Positions 49,912 to 62,258 of a stretch of DNA of 64,000 nt are shown here, piece after piece. The stretch's first letter is position 1, and each line of letters opens with the position of its first letter. The translations under genes and the position numbers were made by a program. Under the pieces are notes generated by a model. The model worked only from the letters and a program-made list of their open reading frames with translations, was not told where the DNA came from and made no database searches. This stretch comes from Brachypodius melanocephalos. Lineage: Eukaryota > Chordata > Aves > Passeriformes > Pycnonotidae. The stretch is taken from positions 16,792,954 to 16,856,953 of the forward strand of contig VZSR01003806.1 of the NCBI GenBank assembly GCA_013398615.1, in the 5' to 3' direction.

Positions 49912-50905
49912 CTGGAGGGAGGAAATAGATTTGAGACAATCAATGAAAAGAATGAAAATTAAGCCACAGCTAAAACTAGGCAAGAGATGCAGAGCTGGGA
50001 GTACAGAGAAGGTGCTAGATGGACTGAAACCCAGGACCAAAGCTCACCAGAGAAGAATATGATGGTTATACGACACACAAGAAGGAAGGAGCAAGAACTA
50101 AGTGCAGTGTCTTATTCTTTAAGTGACTTCATTAAGGATCTTGCAGCAGAGGAGAATTTGTCATAAGTCATCTGATTATTACACACATTGGTGTTGTTCT
50201 CTCCTCAGTTTCATCCTACTGTGTTCTTCTCTTGGTTTAGATCCATGTGAGGAACACAAGTCAAGTGAACAAGGCAACCTCATTTCTGAATTATGTTTCC
50301 ACACAAGAATCTCCCAAATTAATTTCCTATCACCTGATTTAAGATTGTGAAAGAGCTAGAGCAAAACCTGATGAGGAGTGGCTGAGGCATCTGGGAATGT
50401 TCAGCCTGGAAAAAAGGAGGCTCTAGGGGGGACCTTATCACTTTACAACTTCCTGAAACAAGGTAATAGTGAAGTGGGGGTCAGGCTCTCCTCACAAGTA
50501 ACAACTGACAGGAGAAGAGGACATGGTCTCAAGACATATCAAGGGAGATTTACATTGGATATTAGGAAAAAAATTTCTGAAAGGGTGGTCAGGCCTTTCA
50601 ACCAGCTGCCCAGGGAAGTGATGGAATCACAATCTCTGGTCGTGTGGACATGGAGGTGGCACTTCAGGATGTGATTCAGCAGTGACATGGTGGTGCTGGG
50701 CTAATGGTTTCACTCAATGATCTTAGAGGCTTTTTCCAACCTAAACAATTCTTTGATTCCATGAAGTCAGAGCCTGTTATCAAAATATTGTGTGTTTTAG
50801 GATCCCATCACCCTTTGCTCAAGACTGAAAGCACATGGAAGGAGGGTCTGTCTTTGCAAGAAGTGACAAGCACAAGCCAAAGCAGGTGCACAAGAGCATC
50901 CTCAC
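49912..50905 (-). other. ADGRF4: ADGRF4 intron with antisense CR1
   Basis: 994-bp phase-0 intron, over 40 percent of it a CR1 copy. Confidence 0.85.
50352..50763 (+). mobile_element. CR1 LINE fragment, 3' end
   Basis: Plus-strand CR1 of about 410 bp: GATGAGGAGTGGCTGAGGCA, TTCAGCCTGGAAAAAAGGAG, GGGGTCAGGCTCTCCTCAC, GGGAAGTGATGGAATCACAA and TTTTTCCAACCTAAACAATT. Antisense to ADGRF4. Confidence 0.95.
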
Positions 50906-51066
50906 CTGAAAAAGGGACTGAACATCCAGGGTTGCACAAGCATCTGACAACATGCGCCACTTTCTGTCTTCACAGACAAAACTCATCTTCCCGTGGAAGG
51001 AGGGAGAGCAAGGCTGAGTACAAGTTGCTCCGCTATATTGGCAGGGAATGAGATTTATACAGGAAT
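50906..51066 (-). CDS. ADGRF4: ADGRF4 coding exon, cysteine-rich outer domain
   Basis: This 161-bp exon lies between a TTATTTTCCAG acceptor and a TTTTTCAG|GTGAGG donor. It enters in phase 1 and leaves in phase 0. It encodes SCINLIPCQYSGATCTQPC, then SPSFHGKMSFVCEDRKW and RMLSDACATLDVQSLFQ. The spaced cysteines with FHGxxxFxCxxxxW form the small disulphide-rich domain found near the N-terminus of ADGRF4 and its relatives. The aspartate at the 5' join is restored by G from the preceding 37-bp exon plus AT here. Confidence 0.93.
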
Positions 51067-51195
51067 CTGGAAAATAAACCAAGCAGACACTGTTACAAGG
51101 TGGAAGGCAGCATACCATGGTCCAAGGCTGAGTATCAGGGGTGTAAAGTATTGATAACTGATAACATCTCACAAAGCATTAACCAAGGCACTGTA

Positions 51196-51232
51196 CCTTG
51201 CTCATCACCAGTCTTTGATTCATTACTGAGAA
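51196..51232 (-). CDS. ADGRF4: ADGRF4 coding microexon, N-terminal linker
   Basis: This 37-bp exon encodes VLSNESKTGDEQ plus the first base of the next codon, between a ATTTTTCAG acceptor and a CAAG|GTACAG donor. It links the signal peptide exon (phase 0) to the cysteine-rich exon (phase 1). A short lysine/glutamate-rich linker stands at the same place in mammalian ADGRF4. It includes one N-glycosylation sequon (NES). Confidence 0.85.
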
Positions 51233-51596
51233 CCTGAAAAATAAGAAGTGGAATGTTGAGTGAATGTTTACACAAATAAGTAAAAGATGACTCCTTGATA
51301 CAAATCAGAAAGGATTTCAAGAGGAAAATAGTCCTTTTGAGGTCCAGAATGCAGAGCTTGTGGCCCTTTGCTCATTCAGACCAACTGAAAACTCTCTACT
51401 TAAAGTCTGCCTCTATATATGAATCCTTCAGTTGGACCCTGCTACTGAAGTGATTCTGAGCTTGTGCACAATACCTCAGATGAGGAAGCTGTTTATGATG
51501 AGGGTGCTGAGGCACTGGCACAGGCTGTCCAGAGAGGCTATGGCTGCCCCATCCCTAAGCGGTCACTAAATGGAGATTTGAGCAGCTGAAGCTTAC
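51233..51596 (-). other. ADGRF4: ADGRF4 first coding intron
   Basis: 364-bp phase-0 intron between signal peptide and linker exons, with a short CR1 relic at its right end. Confidence 0.85.
51485..51560 (+). mobile_element. CR1 LINE relic, 75 bp
   Basis: ATGAGGGTGCTGAGGCACTG, ACAGGCTGTCCAGAGAGGCT and GGCTGCCCCATCCCTAA match an inner part of the CR1 3' end only. Confidence 0.7.
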
Positions 51597-51674
51597 CTTG
51601 GGAGTGGTGTGTGGCATGGCCAGGAAGAAGTGTGCAGCCCAAAGGAGCAGGCAGTGGATCACCCTCACATCCAT
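51597..51674 (-). CDS. ADGRF4: ADGRF4 first coding exon, signal peptide
   Basis: The coding part of this exon is 78 bp: 26 codons starting MDVRVIHCLLLWAAHFF, a typical signal peptide with a hydrophobic core, and ending TTPK at AAG|GTAAGC in phase 0. The ATG at 51674 has G at -3 and G at +4, a strong context. An upstream ATG at about 51684 lies out of frame in the same exon and could lower initiation. A CTTTCTTCCAG acceptor gives an exon start at 51698, so at least one further 5' UTR exon should lie to the right. It was not identified. Confidence 0.85.
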
Positions 51675-51698
51675 CACCACTCATTTGCTGATTTCTTC
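51675..51698 (-). other. ADGRF4: 5' UTR part of the ADGRF4 signal-peptide exon
   Basis: A pyrimidine-rich CATCTTTCTTCCAG ends just before 51698, so the exon with the start codon probably begins there. It carries 24 untranslated bases, including an out-of-frame ATG. The promoter and leader exon are not seen. Confidence 0.6.
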
Positions 51699-54600
51699 CT
51701 GGAAGAAAGATGTTAAAGAAGTGTAGACACCGCTGTTTCCAATTTTTGAGCACAGTCTGACTACTTAGTAGTAAAAAAGCAGCTAAACCTATACCAGAGA
51801 CTGTCCTTACTGGGCTTGCAAGGTGATTTTCAGGCATTCATAATTCATTACCTTTACTGAGAATGACTTGTGAGCCTTTTCTTAAAAAAAAAAAAAAAAG
51901 GCATGAAAAAAATTAACTGTTCAACACAATGTTACTGCATTAATAACTTACTGTAAAGCGCAAGCTGGAGAGCTTATTAAAGCATTCAGCCTGTGGGTCC
52001 CCTTTGAAGTGACTTAAGACAGTCTCATCTCCACTGGGTTCAATGCTCTGCTCTCCCTGGGCAGTTCCTGCCATGTGAGTAGGAAACGTGGGCACTCAGG
52101 GCCCAGAAATCAAAATACGATAAACAAAAGCCAGAGTGAAGAGTTATTTCCTTTGCAGAGGGATTCAGACCTCTATTCCCTCCATTGTTTCCCACAGTCC
52201 TTAATAAAAGCTAAACATCCTGGGATGCAACTTGTTACAGGCATATTTGTTGGAGAAAAATAATCCAGCAAAAGTAATGAAGGACAAAGAAAGTGATACA
52301 TCAAATGTGATTATTAGGTACTAGACATGTCCAAGGCAAAAGCAGCAGCTGCTGTGGATTCAGAAGAATTGAGACACTATCACCACTGAGATCTTCTATC
52401 ACCACAAGTATAAGTGGATTAATTTAATTTTCAAAAATCAAATACAAAATGCATAAAAGTCAGTGAGCTAAACCACTGCAGTAAGAGGCAAATGCAGTCG
52501 CAAAACAGGACAACAGCTGGATCTCAAGAGAAGGCAACATGAAAAACCTCATCAAATTACCATGCCTTGAGAGAAGCCCTTCAATTTTCTCCCTGACAGG
52601 TACTGATCAGCACAGATGATGCTGATCAGAAGCAGAAGAGGTCCTGCACTGGGAGAGCAGAGATGTGTTTTCGCATCCAGAGGCTCCAGGCTCTCCCATC
52701 TGACAGCATCAAAGGCCCAGGCACACAGCTGGCTGCCCCTTTCATCTGTGATGTTTGTCCACCGTGCTATGTTTTTAGATCTGTAGGTTTATTACTTAAT
52801 CATGAAATTACCATAAAAGTAGGATTTCAACTAATGAACTGTATTTCTAAGGTAGCTCTTAAGGAGAACCTCACACCAGCCTCTGAATTCAGCTGTTAAT
52901 ATAAAAAACATTTTCTAGGTTAAAAGCTAGCAGCCAGTAACTCTTCTAAGGAAATAAAATGGATCAGGAGAAGTGAAGCAGAATACTTGGATTAATTTTG
53001 CTAAAGAACAGGAGGTGGCTGGGAAACACCTGAAGGTTTGGGGTGAAAGGCTGCACTGAATTCTTTTCTGATTTCTGCAGTTGTTAAATGCTTATTGTGA
53101 ACTCATAGCCCTAATTCCATTTCACAGCTCGGAATCCTTGAGCTCATCGTGTCTCACCATTAATTAATTCACATTCATTTTGTATTTAATCATGGGTGCA
53201 ACTCCACCTAGGGCTGTTACCTCTGAGTGAGGCAGAAATCTGGGACATCTCCAAGTATCTCAGGCTCACTGAGACACCGGCCCCTGCCAGCAGTGAAACA
53301 CTGAGCTCGCCCGGCTGCATTGTTTGACTCATCTTGGAAACCACCCAGTCCCTGAACTGCAACAACCTGCCAAGGCAACCACTGTGCAGCTGGAGAAACT
53401 CGGGGCAAAACAAGCAAGACAGCAGCAAGCCACTGTTACTTTAGGAAAAAAACATGGGTGTAGTGACACTGGGCCACATGAAAGCATAAACAGAGAGAGG
53501 ATGATTTATCTCTTATCATAAACTATCTACTGCCAATAATCCCTGCCTTTGTAAGAAGCTGTAAGCATGATACTCCTTTATTCCAGAGGCTTCTGCTCCA
53601 TCAGGACACAGGTACATGAGCAGCTGAGGTGCCAATATTATCTCATGTGAAAAGGACTTTCTAGTACGGGGACACATCCACACCCAGCCCAGGAGATTGT
53701 CACCAGCTGATGATCCTCCTTCTCCAGTTCATTTCAAAGCCCTCAAAAGAAGGGAAAGAGCAAGGAGAGAGTGGACAAGCAGTGGTTACAAGAGAGCAAA
53801 GAGTCTCTTAAAACAGAAAAAAATTTAAAAAACTGATCATGAATTTAAAAAGTAATCCCTGTGTTGGTTAATGCTCACAGCCTTATGTTCAAATCCCTTA
53901 CTCTGTATCTCCTCTTGGTGTAAAATTGAAGTATTTTGTAAAACTCTACAGAACTATCCTCTTTTACTCTACCCCAGGCATATTTTTGATTTTAACTACT
54001 GGCAGGATGCTGTGCAGCAGTCTGACCCCACATGGGCAGAGAAGTCAGAGGGATCTGTCCTAACAGTGACAACTATGGGAGTTACACCCCCCTCAGTGCT
54101 GGACCCAAAGTCTCTGGCAAAAAGTTCCTTCATCCTCTGGAGTCACCTCCCTCTCCTCTCCACCACTCCAGAAAACAAACTACAGTTCAGTTTACAGGGA
54201 AAGGTGTCTTGCACAAAGAAATTACAAGCACACTTTTTACCAAATTAAGATCTATACTGACCTTGCAATGATTTGCTAGAGAAATATAATTTCCCAAACT
54301 CGCAACTTTAAACATTTATTTGAAGTATTAAAGTCATTATTAGAGAACCTAATCTATTGGTTTTGGGGCTTGCATGGCCACATGGCTTGCTTAAAACTCA
54401 ATAAACCACCATAACATGATAACTTGCCATTGCTACCAAGCAAGTTAAGGCTGCAGCAGGAAGCTTTAGTGTTCAAATGGTCATCCAAGGATAAAAAGTA
54501 AAGTTCTTAATTCTTCAGAACGGTGTTAGTCGTATTTTAAAGGAATCGTAGTTGGAAAGTGTAGCTTTAAGTGAAACAAGTTCTAAGAGGAGAGTATCTT

Positions 54601-55205
54601 CATACATAGCCATAAGAAAACTCAAAATTTTCTTAAAATTGACAACACTGATTAGAGACCAGTTACAAAACTACAAGAAAAAAAAAAAAACAGAGGTTAA
54701 TTAAAATATCTAATTATTTTCACAGATGTAAAGAGAATATAAAACTAAGGAAAGAAGTGCCAAGTAAAGACAGCCTTGGTAATTAAATGCATTTTAGATT
54801 ATGAATGAATCAATTTCACAGACCACTGATAATTCTCCAGTGGCTCTGGAATAATGTTCTTTGGAAGTACTCACCGTTTTCAGAAGTCTGGGGAATACTG
54901 TGAGTAAAGTTAACCCAGCCAGGGACCCCCAAGGTCTCAGATGTGACTGTCTAACCACTCATCTGCTGCCATCCTGCCCCAGTCTCACTCTCAGTCTTAT
55001 CCAGCCCTGCCTGGGTGCTCCGATTCATTTGGAGTTTTCCCATAAAGAAATAATGCTGGGCAGCAGCTGCTTCTTTTCTTGCCTGACTGGATCAAAGCTG
55101 AGGAACCTGCAGATGAAGGTGTTACTGCAAAATGACAGAACATGTTACAAACACGCCCACAATTGTCAGATTGCCACCTCTGCCAGGAGTCCACAGGGAT
55201 GAATC

Positions 55206-55262
55206 ACACCTGTGGGGTTGGTGATCTTCCTCGAGGCCTGTGGGGTTGGTGATCTTCCTCCA
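55206..55262. repeat. 29-30 bp direct duplication
   Basis: CCTGTGGGGTTGGTGATCTT followed by CCTC occurs twice, end to end, with one difference near the join. Recent small tandem duplication. Confidence 0.9.
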
Positions 55263-55297
55263 GGTGCAGGCAGCAGCTTCTGCTCTCCTGTACTTCA

Positions 55298-55458
55298 CTG
55301 AATTATGGAATGGTTTGGGTTGGAAGAGACTTCAAAGACCATCCAGCTCCAACCTCCTGCCATGGGCAGAGACATCTACTGTCCCAGGTTCTTTAAGCCC
55401 CCTCCAACCTGTTCTTGAACACTTCCAGGGATGGGGCATCCTCAACTTCTCTGAACAA
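55298..55458 (-). mobile_element. CR1 LINE fragment, 3' end
   Basis: Minus-strand CR1: GAATGGTTTGGGTTGGAAGA, CCTCCTGCCATGGGCAGAG, CCAGGGATGGGGCATCC and CAACTTCTCTGAAC. Confidence 0.95.
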
Positions 55459-56655
55459 TAATCTCTTAAAGACCTCAAAACATTAATGATCAAAATCTGG
55501 TCAAGTTCATGCATTATCCTTCATAAATGCAAGAGCACACTACTGCCAGCACCTCGTGCAGCTAAAATACTCAATGGGCAAATAACCTTTTCTTCAGGTC
55601 TACTCCCATCAAAAATGGTGAGAGTTATCTGCTGAACCTTGTGCCACAGTCACTGTTGGTTCTCTAAATATCATCTCACCTCCAAGAGCCAGATTTCCAA
55701 TAGCCAGAAATTTACAGCAAGTAGTTTATCACTACAGAAGAGCAATTCCTAACACTCCTTCACACAGGACTGACTTGGAAGAGCTCAGGTCACTATTTTT
55801 TTTTCCCCCTACATTCCTGCAGTGTGTTAGGAGCTTACAGGGTTTCCTGTCATTTTGTCTGCTGTCACAACTCCAACCAGTCCTCAGTCACAGGCATGTC
55901 TACCTGTCTAAAGCTAGATATTATTTACTCTTCTGCTTTCATATAGCCAGCCTCGTATCAGCATCACATAGGAGTTTAGCCAGGCACAATCAGGCACTGC
56001 CAACACAACTCACTTGGGAAGCTTAAATTACTTCTACTTGATACAATACCGGATAGAGATCAATTTTAAAAAACACTTTAAAGTAAGAAAGGCTAAAACC
56101 TGTATCATGTCAAGGTATGGACATGTTTCAAAAGGCTTCTTGCCCATGTCACCTGGAGCTGTGCTTCTACACACTCCCTGAACCTTTACTGTGGCTCCTG
56201 ATTCTCAACACCTCAACATCAAGGGTTCTCTGAGGGACACAAACTCCAGCATCCTGCAGCCCTCAGACACCCACACATTTCTCCCAGAAGGAAGCTGAAT
56301 GTATCTGGGCTCCCATGGGGCTTGGAGAGAGATTGAAACCACAACTTCCAACAAAGAGGGTCCTCCAAACCCTGACTCCAGCAGCATCAGTCTCATGCTT
56401 TACAAGCTGGTTGGGGTTGTTTGCATTCCTCAGGCACATACAGGGAGGGGTTTGTCTTCTTAGCTCTTGCAAAAACCAATTACCCAAGATCTGCAACCAG
56501 CTGCTTCGATGCTGTGCTCACCATCTGCTTTCTCAGAGATCAGAAACATCTCAGATAACTCACAGAAGCCAAAAGGCAGCTGTGTAAACCTGGGTTTACA
56601 ATTTCCTTTGGAAAGAGTTAACAACAGACTTGTGCCAACTTAATGGATACAAGGT

Positions 56656-59593
56656 ATTTATTTAGAAGTTCAACAGATACAATTCAAATCTTACAATAAT
56701 CACAGGTTTCTATCAGAAATTCACTGCCATGAATATTAATGAAAAAAATTGATTTTATGGAGAAAATTCAAGTAAGTAGACTGGCAATTTTGCCCTTTTT
56801 AAAATTATACCTTGTGTGCTACCAAAAGATTTTTAGAGAATCTTAAGATTGAATGAAAACCTGGCAGTTTAAAAATGCCTTTCTTCTGTTCTTTATGTGC
56901 CTTTTCCCTCTTCCATATCCCTATTAAGCATGCCATACCCTCAGTCTTCAGTTCTTCACTATATACTTAAGAAAGGATTCAAACATGCATTTATCTGTAT
57001 TACTGAGTGGCAACAGAGATCTTAAATAAAGACTCTGAAGATGCACAGTAAGGTCAGTTCAATAGAAAACAAATGGGTTATGAACAGATCCTGAGAAGTT
57101 AAAGATTCCCAGATACGTTTGCAAAGGCAAACTGAGCTTTCCAACTGTTTGGATCCTAAGCCACCCTGATAGTCAGGAGCCAGAGCACCCCAGTGAGTAA
57201 ATGGAAATCTGAAAACTTTAAAAGGGGACCATCATAAACACTTTGCTTCTATCCCCCTTCCTCATCCTTGCAAAGAATTTAATGGCATACAAAACACTCC
57301 TGAACAGAACTAAGCAAACACCTGAAGAGGTTTTTATACTCATTTTATTTGCTGAGTTTGGATAGCATGCATCATTTTACAGCACCGGTAGACAAGTCAG
57401 TGAAGCACACTGTTCTTAGGAACTTGTACTGTGGAATGTCTCCAAAACCATTACCCTCTCCCCCTCCACTCCAGTACGTAACACTAGCTGAAGACAAGAC
57501 AGACACACAACAGGGCAACTTCGTTATGGCTACAAATACTCATAGCAGCGACTTTTAAAGGAGGGTTTATTAAATCAAGTCATTGCACTTGGGTCATTTA
57601 TTGCTATAGCGAACGAAGGCCATTAAATAACAAACACCTTTCATTTGTGGCTTTAACTGATTGTCTTGCTCTCTTCATCCTCTGCAAGCTCACACACAGG
57701 CACAATTTCTGCAGAGCAACCCCTTCCAAGATTTGTTTCATGCTCCAATCACAGTGAAGAGCTTGTATAACAAAATTGGGTCCTCCCATTAGGCTCAATT
57801 CGTGTTTTTCATCACCTGCTTTACAGGTATGAATTCCAGGCAAGAGTTTAGTGTCTGATGAGAAGAACATGATTCCTCAATTCATTTGTGATGTACTTGG
57901 GCAATTCAAGGTTAAAAGCTTTAAGAGTGAATCAGCTTACTAGCAATTTGCCTAGCAAATATTGCTCAATACCTGCATAGTATATTGATCAGATTTCAAT
58001 GAGATTTCATGAACTGTTTGAATCAGTAATGGACAAACATTCCCTAACTGACTTTTTGACATTTGTATTTTATGATACAACAACTGTGGAAGAATCTCAC
58101 AGTGGTATTACTCTCAAGAAGTAACACTTCCATGTCACTTGAACAAGTGACACACTGAATAATTATTATATTTATCACTACTCCCATGAAGAGAAGCTTA
58201 ATTACTTTCTTTTATTGGTGAAGTTGCCAAACCATGTGGCATGTTTTTGTCTTTTACAGCAGACCTAAAGGAGATGAGCTGATTAACAGAACTAATGAAA
58301 TTGACTGGCTTTCTAAAGCTGTATGTTTTTTAATTCTTTAATCAGACAAAGATAGCAATAAATACCATTGTCTCCCAGCACTTTGCATATTATTTGTGTA
58401 TTATTCTGGTGCAAGTTTTGAGCCCAGGGGTTAAAGATAATGGTAATCCACAAGATCTCAACTTCTTTTCCATTAAGTAAAGACACCATCTTGGACACCT
58501 GCACAATGATGTCAAAGCAATTGTTCCAACCACTCACTAAAATATAAAGATGTTACTAAGTTTAGAGGTACGCAATATACTGAGAAAGTTTATGGCATAA
58601 ATATATAAATATTGAGAGCTTTTGAGAGTATCAAAGTTCCAAAGGGATTTATTTGGAGATATATTATAAACAAAACTTGACTATTGTAAAAATGGATCAG
58701 GATGCATACTTGGACCACTAGAAAGACTGATGACTTCAGAAGCACAGAAGTACAGATGCTGTGACTTAAGGTTTACTCTTTCATGCTGTATACTGTAATA
58801 TTTTAGGCACAACAGGTTAAGACTGGACTCTCGCTTTGTTTCTGTAGTCCTTGCATTTTGTGGTTTAACCGTTAATTTTGTCATGATTTCACGATTCAGT
58901 CTTAAATCCCTTTTTAATCCAATAGTGCAAGTGACAAGCCATTCTGCTGAACTACTCAGATTAGATCATTCAATCTTTCTACAATGCATAGGAGCCTCAC
59001 CTGCTTCATTGCACTAATAAATTCCTATCTCATTACTTATGAACACAACGGTATTAATATTCTCACTGCAGACAGGCACAACAGCATAACCCTGGGTAAG
59101 ACTGCCAAAATTATACAAATATCATAAATTCCCTTTTGCATGTAGGGGAAAAGTAGTGACTACAATTACGATACAGTTATTCCATCCCTTCCAACAGACT
59201 ATTTTACAGATTAGTTGCCAAGACAGATCACCCTATTTATAGTATAGATCTCTTTAAAAATTAAGCTACAGGTATTCAATAAAAATCTATTAAGAATTCC
59301 CTCTCCTTTCTATACAGATTCAGTAGTATTTTCAAGCAAACCAAAAAAAAATAAGGTCTGCAATTCCAGCACAGTAAGAAATAAGGCCTCTTTTATATTG
59401 GCAAAAAAATTACACCATTATTCTTTTTTGTTTTCTTATCTCTCTGAATATAAGACTATATTCCTTTTTTTAACTATATTTTTTCTTTAAGACTGTAGAA
59501 CACCAGCATCCATTATAATGAAATAAGAGTCAGTTCTCCTCGTGTTCAGCTTTGAATTCCTGGTGAGCTAAAAACATTGAGTCCGTAGCTGTC
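56656..59593 (-). other. CD2AP: Probable 3' UTR of CD2AP
   Basis: Immediately after the CD2AP stop, about 2.9 kb of AT-rich sequence is free of CR1 copies and of any plausible frame. Minus-strand AATAAA signals occur at about 57598, 57566, 57340 and 56656. The leftmost, in CTAAATAAATACC, gives a 3' UTR of about 2.9 kb, similar to the length known for mammalian CD2AP. The absence of repeats here, against the repeat-rich flanks, fits a constrained transcript tail. The exact end is not certain. Confidence 0.6.
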
Positions 59594-59635
59594 TCATGTA
59601 GACATCACTGCTTTCTTCAATTTTTCTATTTCAAG
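59594..59635 (-). CDS. CD2AP: CD2AP last coding exon, end of the coiled coil
   Basis: A CACTTTTTCAG acceptor opens this terminal exon in phase 0. It encodes LEIEKLKKAVMST and a TGA at 59594-59596. Human CD2AP ends with a nearly identical coiled-coil heptad segment, so this is the true C-terminus. CD2AP is a scaffold joining membrane receptors, endocytic proteins and actin (CD2, nephrin/podocin, capping protein); the coiled coil mediates dimerisation. Confidence 0.95.
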   Translation of the reverse strand, partial: LEIEKLKKAVMST

Positions 59636-60783
59636 CTGAAAAAGTGGACATTTTGAAAAGAAAAGTCAGCATCAAAGTAGCTATAAAGTCTTCAGAGCTT
59701 TCACCAAAGTTATAACCCTTACATTTCAAAGACACTTAAGTATTGCACCATAGAAGCATTAGACAGCTCAGTACTTACAGGTGATTTTGTACCACTATAT
59801 TGCTAAATAAACAGGAATTTAAAATAATTAAAAATTTGACTATAGTTCTGGTATATTTTTTTTAATCTGTTTTATAAATCAGTTATAAATTCTTTCTGAA
59901 AAAAAGAAGTTAAAGTTGTGTTATGGAATCACTTGACATGTCCCCCATGTAATACTGCACCATCACCTGAGAGTTAACTTCCTGAAATGGCCTTTCATGC
60001 AAAACACTGCCTGGATTAATTTGTATTTCTTGAAACAGACTTGGAGGACACCAGGAGTCACATCCTCTTCATGTCCTCTGCATATTTAAGGCTTCTTCAC
60101 TGATTGCTTTAGAATTACATTAGAGACTCACCAGAAGTTTCTCTCATGTGTCTCAAGTAGCTTTGTAGCCATCAAGATGTACTATTGCACAAATAAAATG
60201 CTCTTTTGTACTAGACTGAAATAATTTCCTACCATGAGCTCATCCTATTAACTACTTAATGGCATCATATTGCACAGCAGGTAGTGTTCTCCATCAGTAA
60301 ACTGAGGAGTGGTGTTCATTCATAAGGAAATTTTTCAGATGCATTCTGTTCTTTTAGCAAATCATCCACACTTAATATTTAAACAATTCATCAAAAATTT
60401 AGAGAAGTTTACTTTTGCCCTGTTTTCCTTTTGATTACCTAAATTAAATAGGTCTTTCAATCTTATAAATGCAAAGTGCTAACTGTCTCTCTTGGAACTT
60501 GTCCAGTTGGACATATTTCTAGCAAAGAGCAGAATCCAGCAACACTAAACCAAACTCCCATACCAACACCCACACTGATTGTTACAAATAATATTCCAGA
60601 AAAAGAAAGCTGAACTTAGATCTTCTCTATACATGCTCATGAGGCATTCATTCAATCACAGAATAAACCGCAACACAAAAAGAGACTTAACAGGTTTGTT
60701 AAGACTTTCCTGTGACATCAAATCCCAGAACAAAGCCTACACACCCCTAAGCTCCCCATGCCCTCCCAAAGTGATAACATTAC

Positions 60784-60847
60784 CTCCAGATTGCTTCGCA
60801 ATAGCTTCTCTTCTTCCAAATCCTTCTTTAGTTTTTCCAGTTCTCTC
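60784..60847 (-). CDS. CD2AP: CD2AP coding exon, coiled coil
   Basis: This 64-bp exon lies between a CTAATATTAG acceptor and a TGGAG|GTAATG donor. It enters with one base completing a glycine codon (phase 2) and leaves in phase 0. It encodes RELEKLKKDLEEEKLLRSNLE, a charged heptad pattern matching the family's coiled coil. It joins the previous exon as KKEHG-RELEK and the next as SNLE-LEIEK. Confidence 0.95.
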
Positions 60848-61584
60848 CTAATATTAGTTAAGATACAAACAGAAGTTAGAGGGGTGGGGGGAAAGAAACT
60901 TCACATAACTGAGGACAGGATGGACAGGCCTTGTTTAAATTTTACAAGTGAGATTCACAAAACAAGGCATATGCCCACCAACAAATTGTTACTCACATCT
61001 GTTGGACCACATGTTTCCACCACCACTCAACACTTCTTACCTACTGCTATTCACCTATCCCTAATTTTTAATCCCACTTTTAAGGAGGCTACCTAAAAGT
61101 TTGTATTGTTATTTAAAATTTAAAGTTGAATTCAAGCTAAAATAACCTGGCTACTTCTACAGAGAGAATAAATTACTTAGAATTTAAGGTTCCTACCAGT
61201 CATGTCAATACTGAGAGTATTTATGTACAGTGTTACGCAAGGCCTGCACATGTACTTATGTCACTACCATAAAAAATTAACTACTTTTCCTTACAATGAA
61301 AGCACAAACTGTTTAAGAAATACTTTCAAAAAGATGTAATGGATGCAAGAGTGCAAAGTAGAAAGAAAAAAATGCATACAAATTCCAAAAATACTCTGAT
61401 ATCAAATTTGTATGTATTTAGGACATTGAGTAGGATCAATTTCAAGAGTAAATATCTGAATACACCTATTTATATATTAATATGTTATTAGCACAGAATA
61501 GCTTTCTTATTTTTAAGTCTGGCATTGAAGACATTTATAAGATGTCTATATAACCCTTTGCAGATTGACAAAGGAAATATTTAC

Positions 61585-61769
61585 CCATGCTCTTTCTTCA
61601 GTGCATCTACTAAAGCCATTAAATCATTAATCTGAGTCCTGAGCTCTTCCACAGAAATTTTTTCATCATCTTTTTCTCCTTTAAGTTGGAGGTCTCCAGG
61701 TAAAAAGTCGAGTATGACAGAACTTGGTCTCTGAGATGAAGCTGGAAACAGTGGGCTGAACGCAGATGG
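61585..61769 (-). CDS. CD2AP: CD2AP coding exon, linker and start of the coiled coil
   Basis: This 185-bp exon lies between a TTTATTTTTTAG acceptor and a CATGG|GTAAAT donor, entering in phase 0 and leaving in phase 2. The first 40 codons (PSAFSPLFPASSQRPSS and onward) are a serine/proline-rich linker that is poorly conserved. The end, ISVEELRTQINDLMALVDAL then KKEHG, is the start of the coiled coil and matches CD2AP (mammals have a DELRAQI-like segment there). Confidence 0.93.
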
Positions 61770-62258
61770 CTAAAAAATAAATCGATAGAAAGGTAAGAAG
61801 TGAAATCTTTATGAACTGAACGCTAATAGCACAGAGGTTGTACCACAATGGGAGCTAAACACGCATAAGTTCCCTTAATTTTCTACCTAAAAGGTAAAAA
61901 ACAATGTCTAGTTTGAATGGATTACTGGAGTATATGAGACAGTTACTTTATACAGCTCTTAATTAAGGATTTACTTGAGGTTCCTGTAAGTCACTAAAAA
62001 AGTACTTACACTGCAGTTCTCTACACTTAAAAAAAATAGGTGATTTAATGGATCCCACTGGATCAGAACTCACACTTTCTAAGTATAAATTAACTTCAAT
62101 GCTAAGTTTCTTACTATGAACTTTATATTAAACGACTGAGCCCACTTGTACTAAAATACAAGTACTGGCATTCAGATGACCCTGTACTGGAAATACAAAC
62201 AGGATGACCAGAACACCAAGCTGCCTGGTACTCCTCTGGCTCCTTGGTAGCACCGTAC

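Larger units (their letters stand above)
51699..56655. other. Gap between ADGRF4 and CD2AP; no ADGRF2 seen
   Basis: About 5 kb with one CR1 tail and one 30-bp duplication. No GPS, helix or signal-peptide wording of a second adhesion receptor appears on either strand. The leader exon and promoter of ADGRF4 should lie here but were not identified. Confidence 0.6.
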
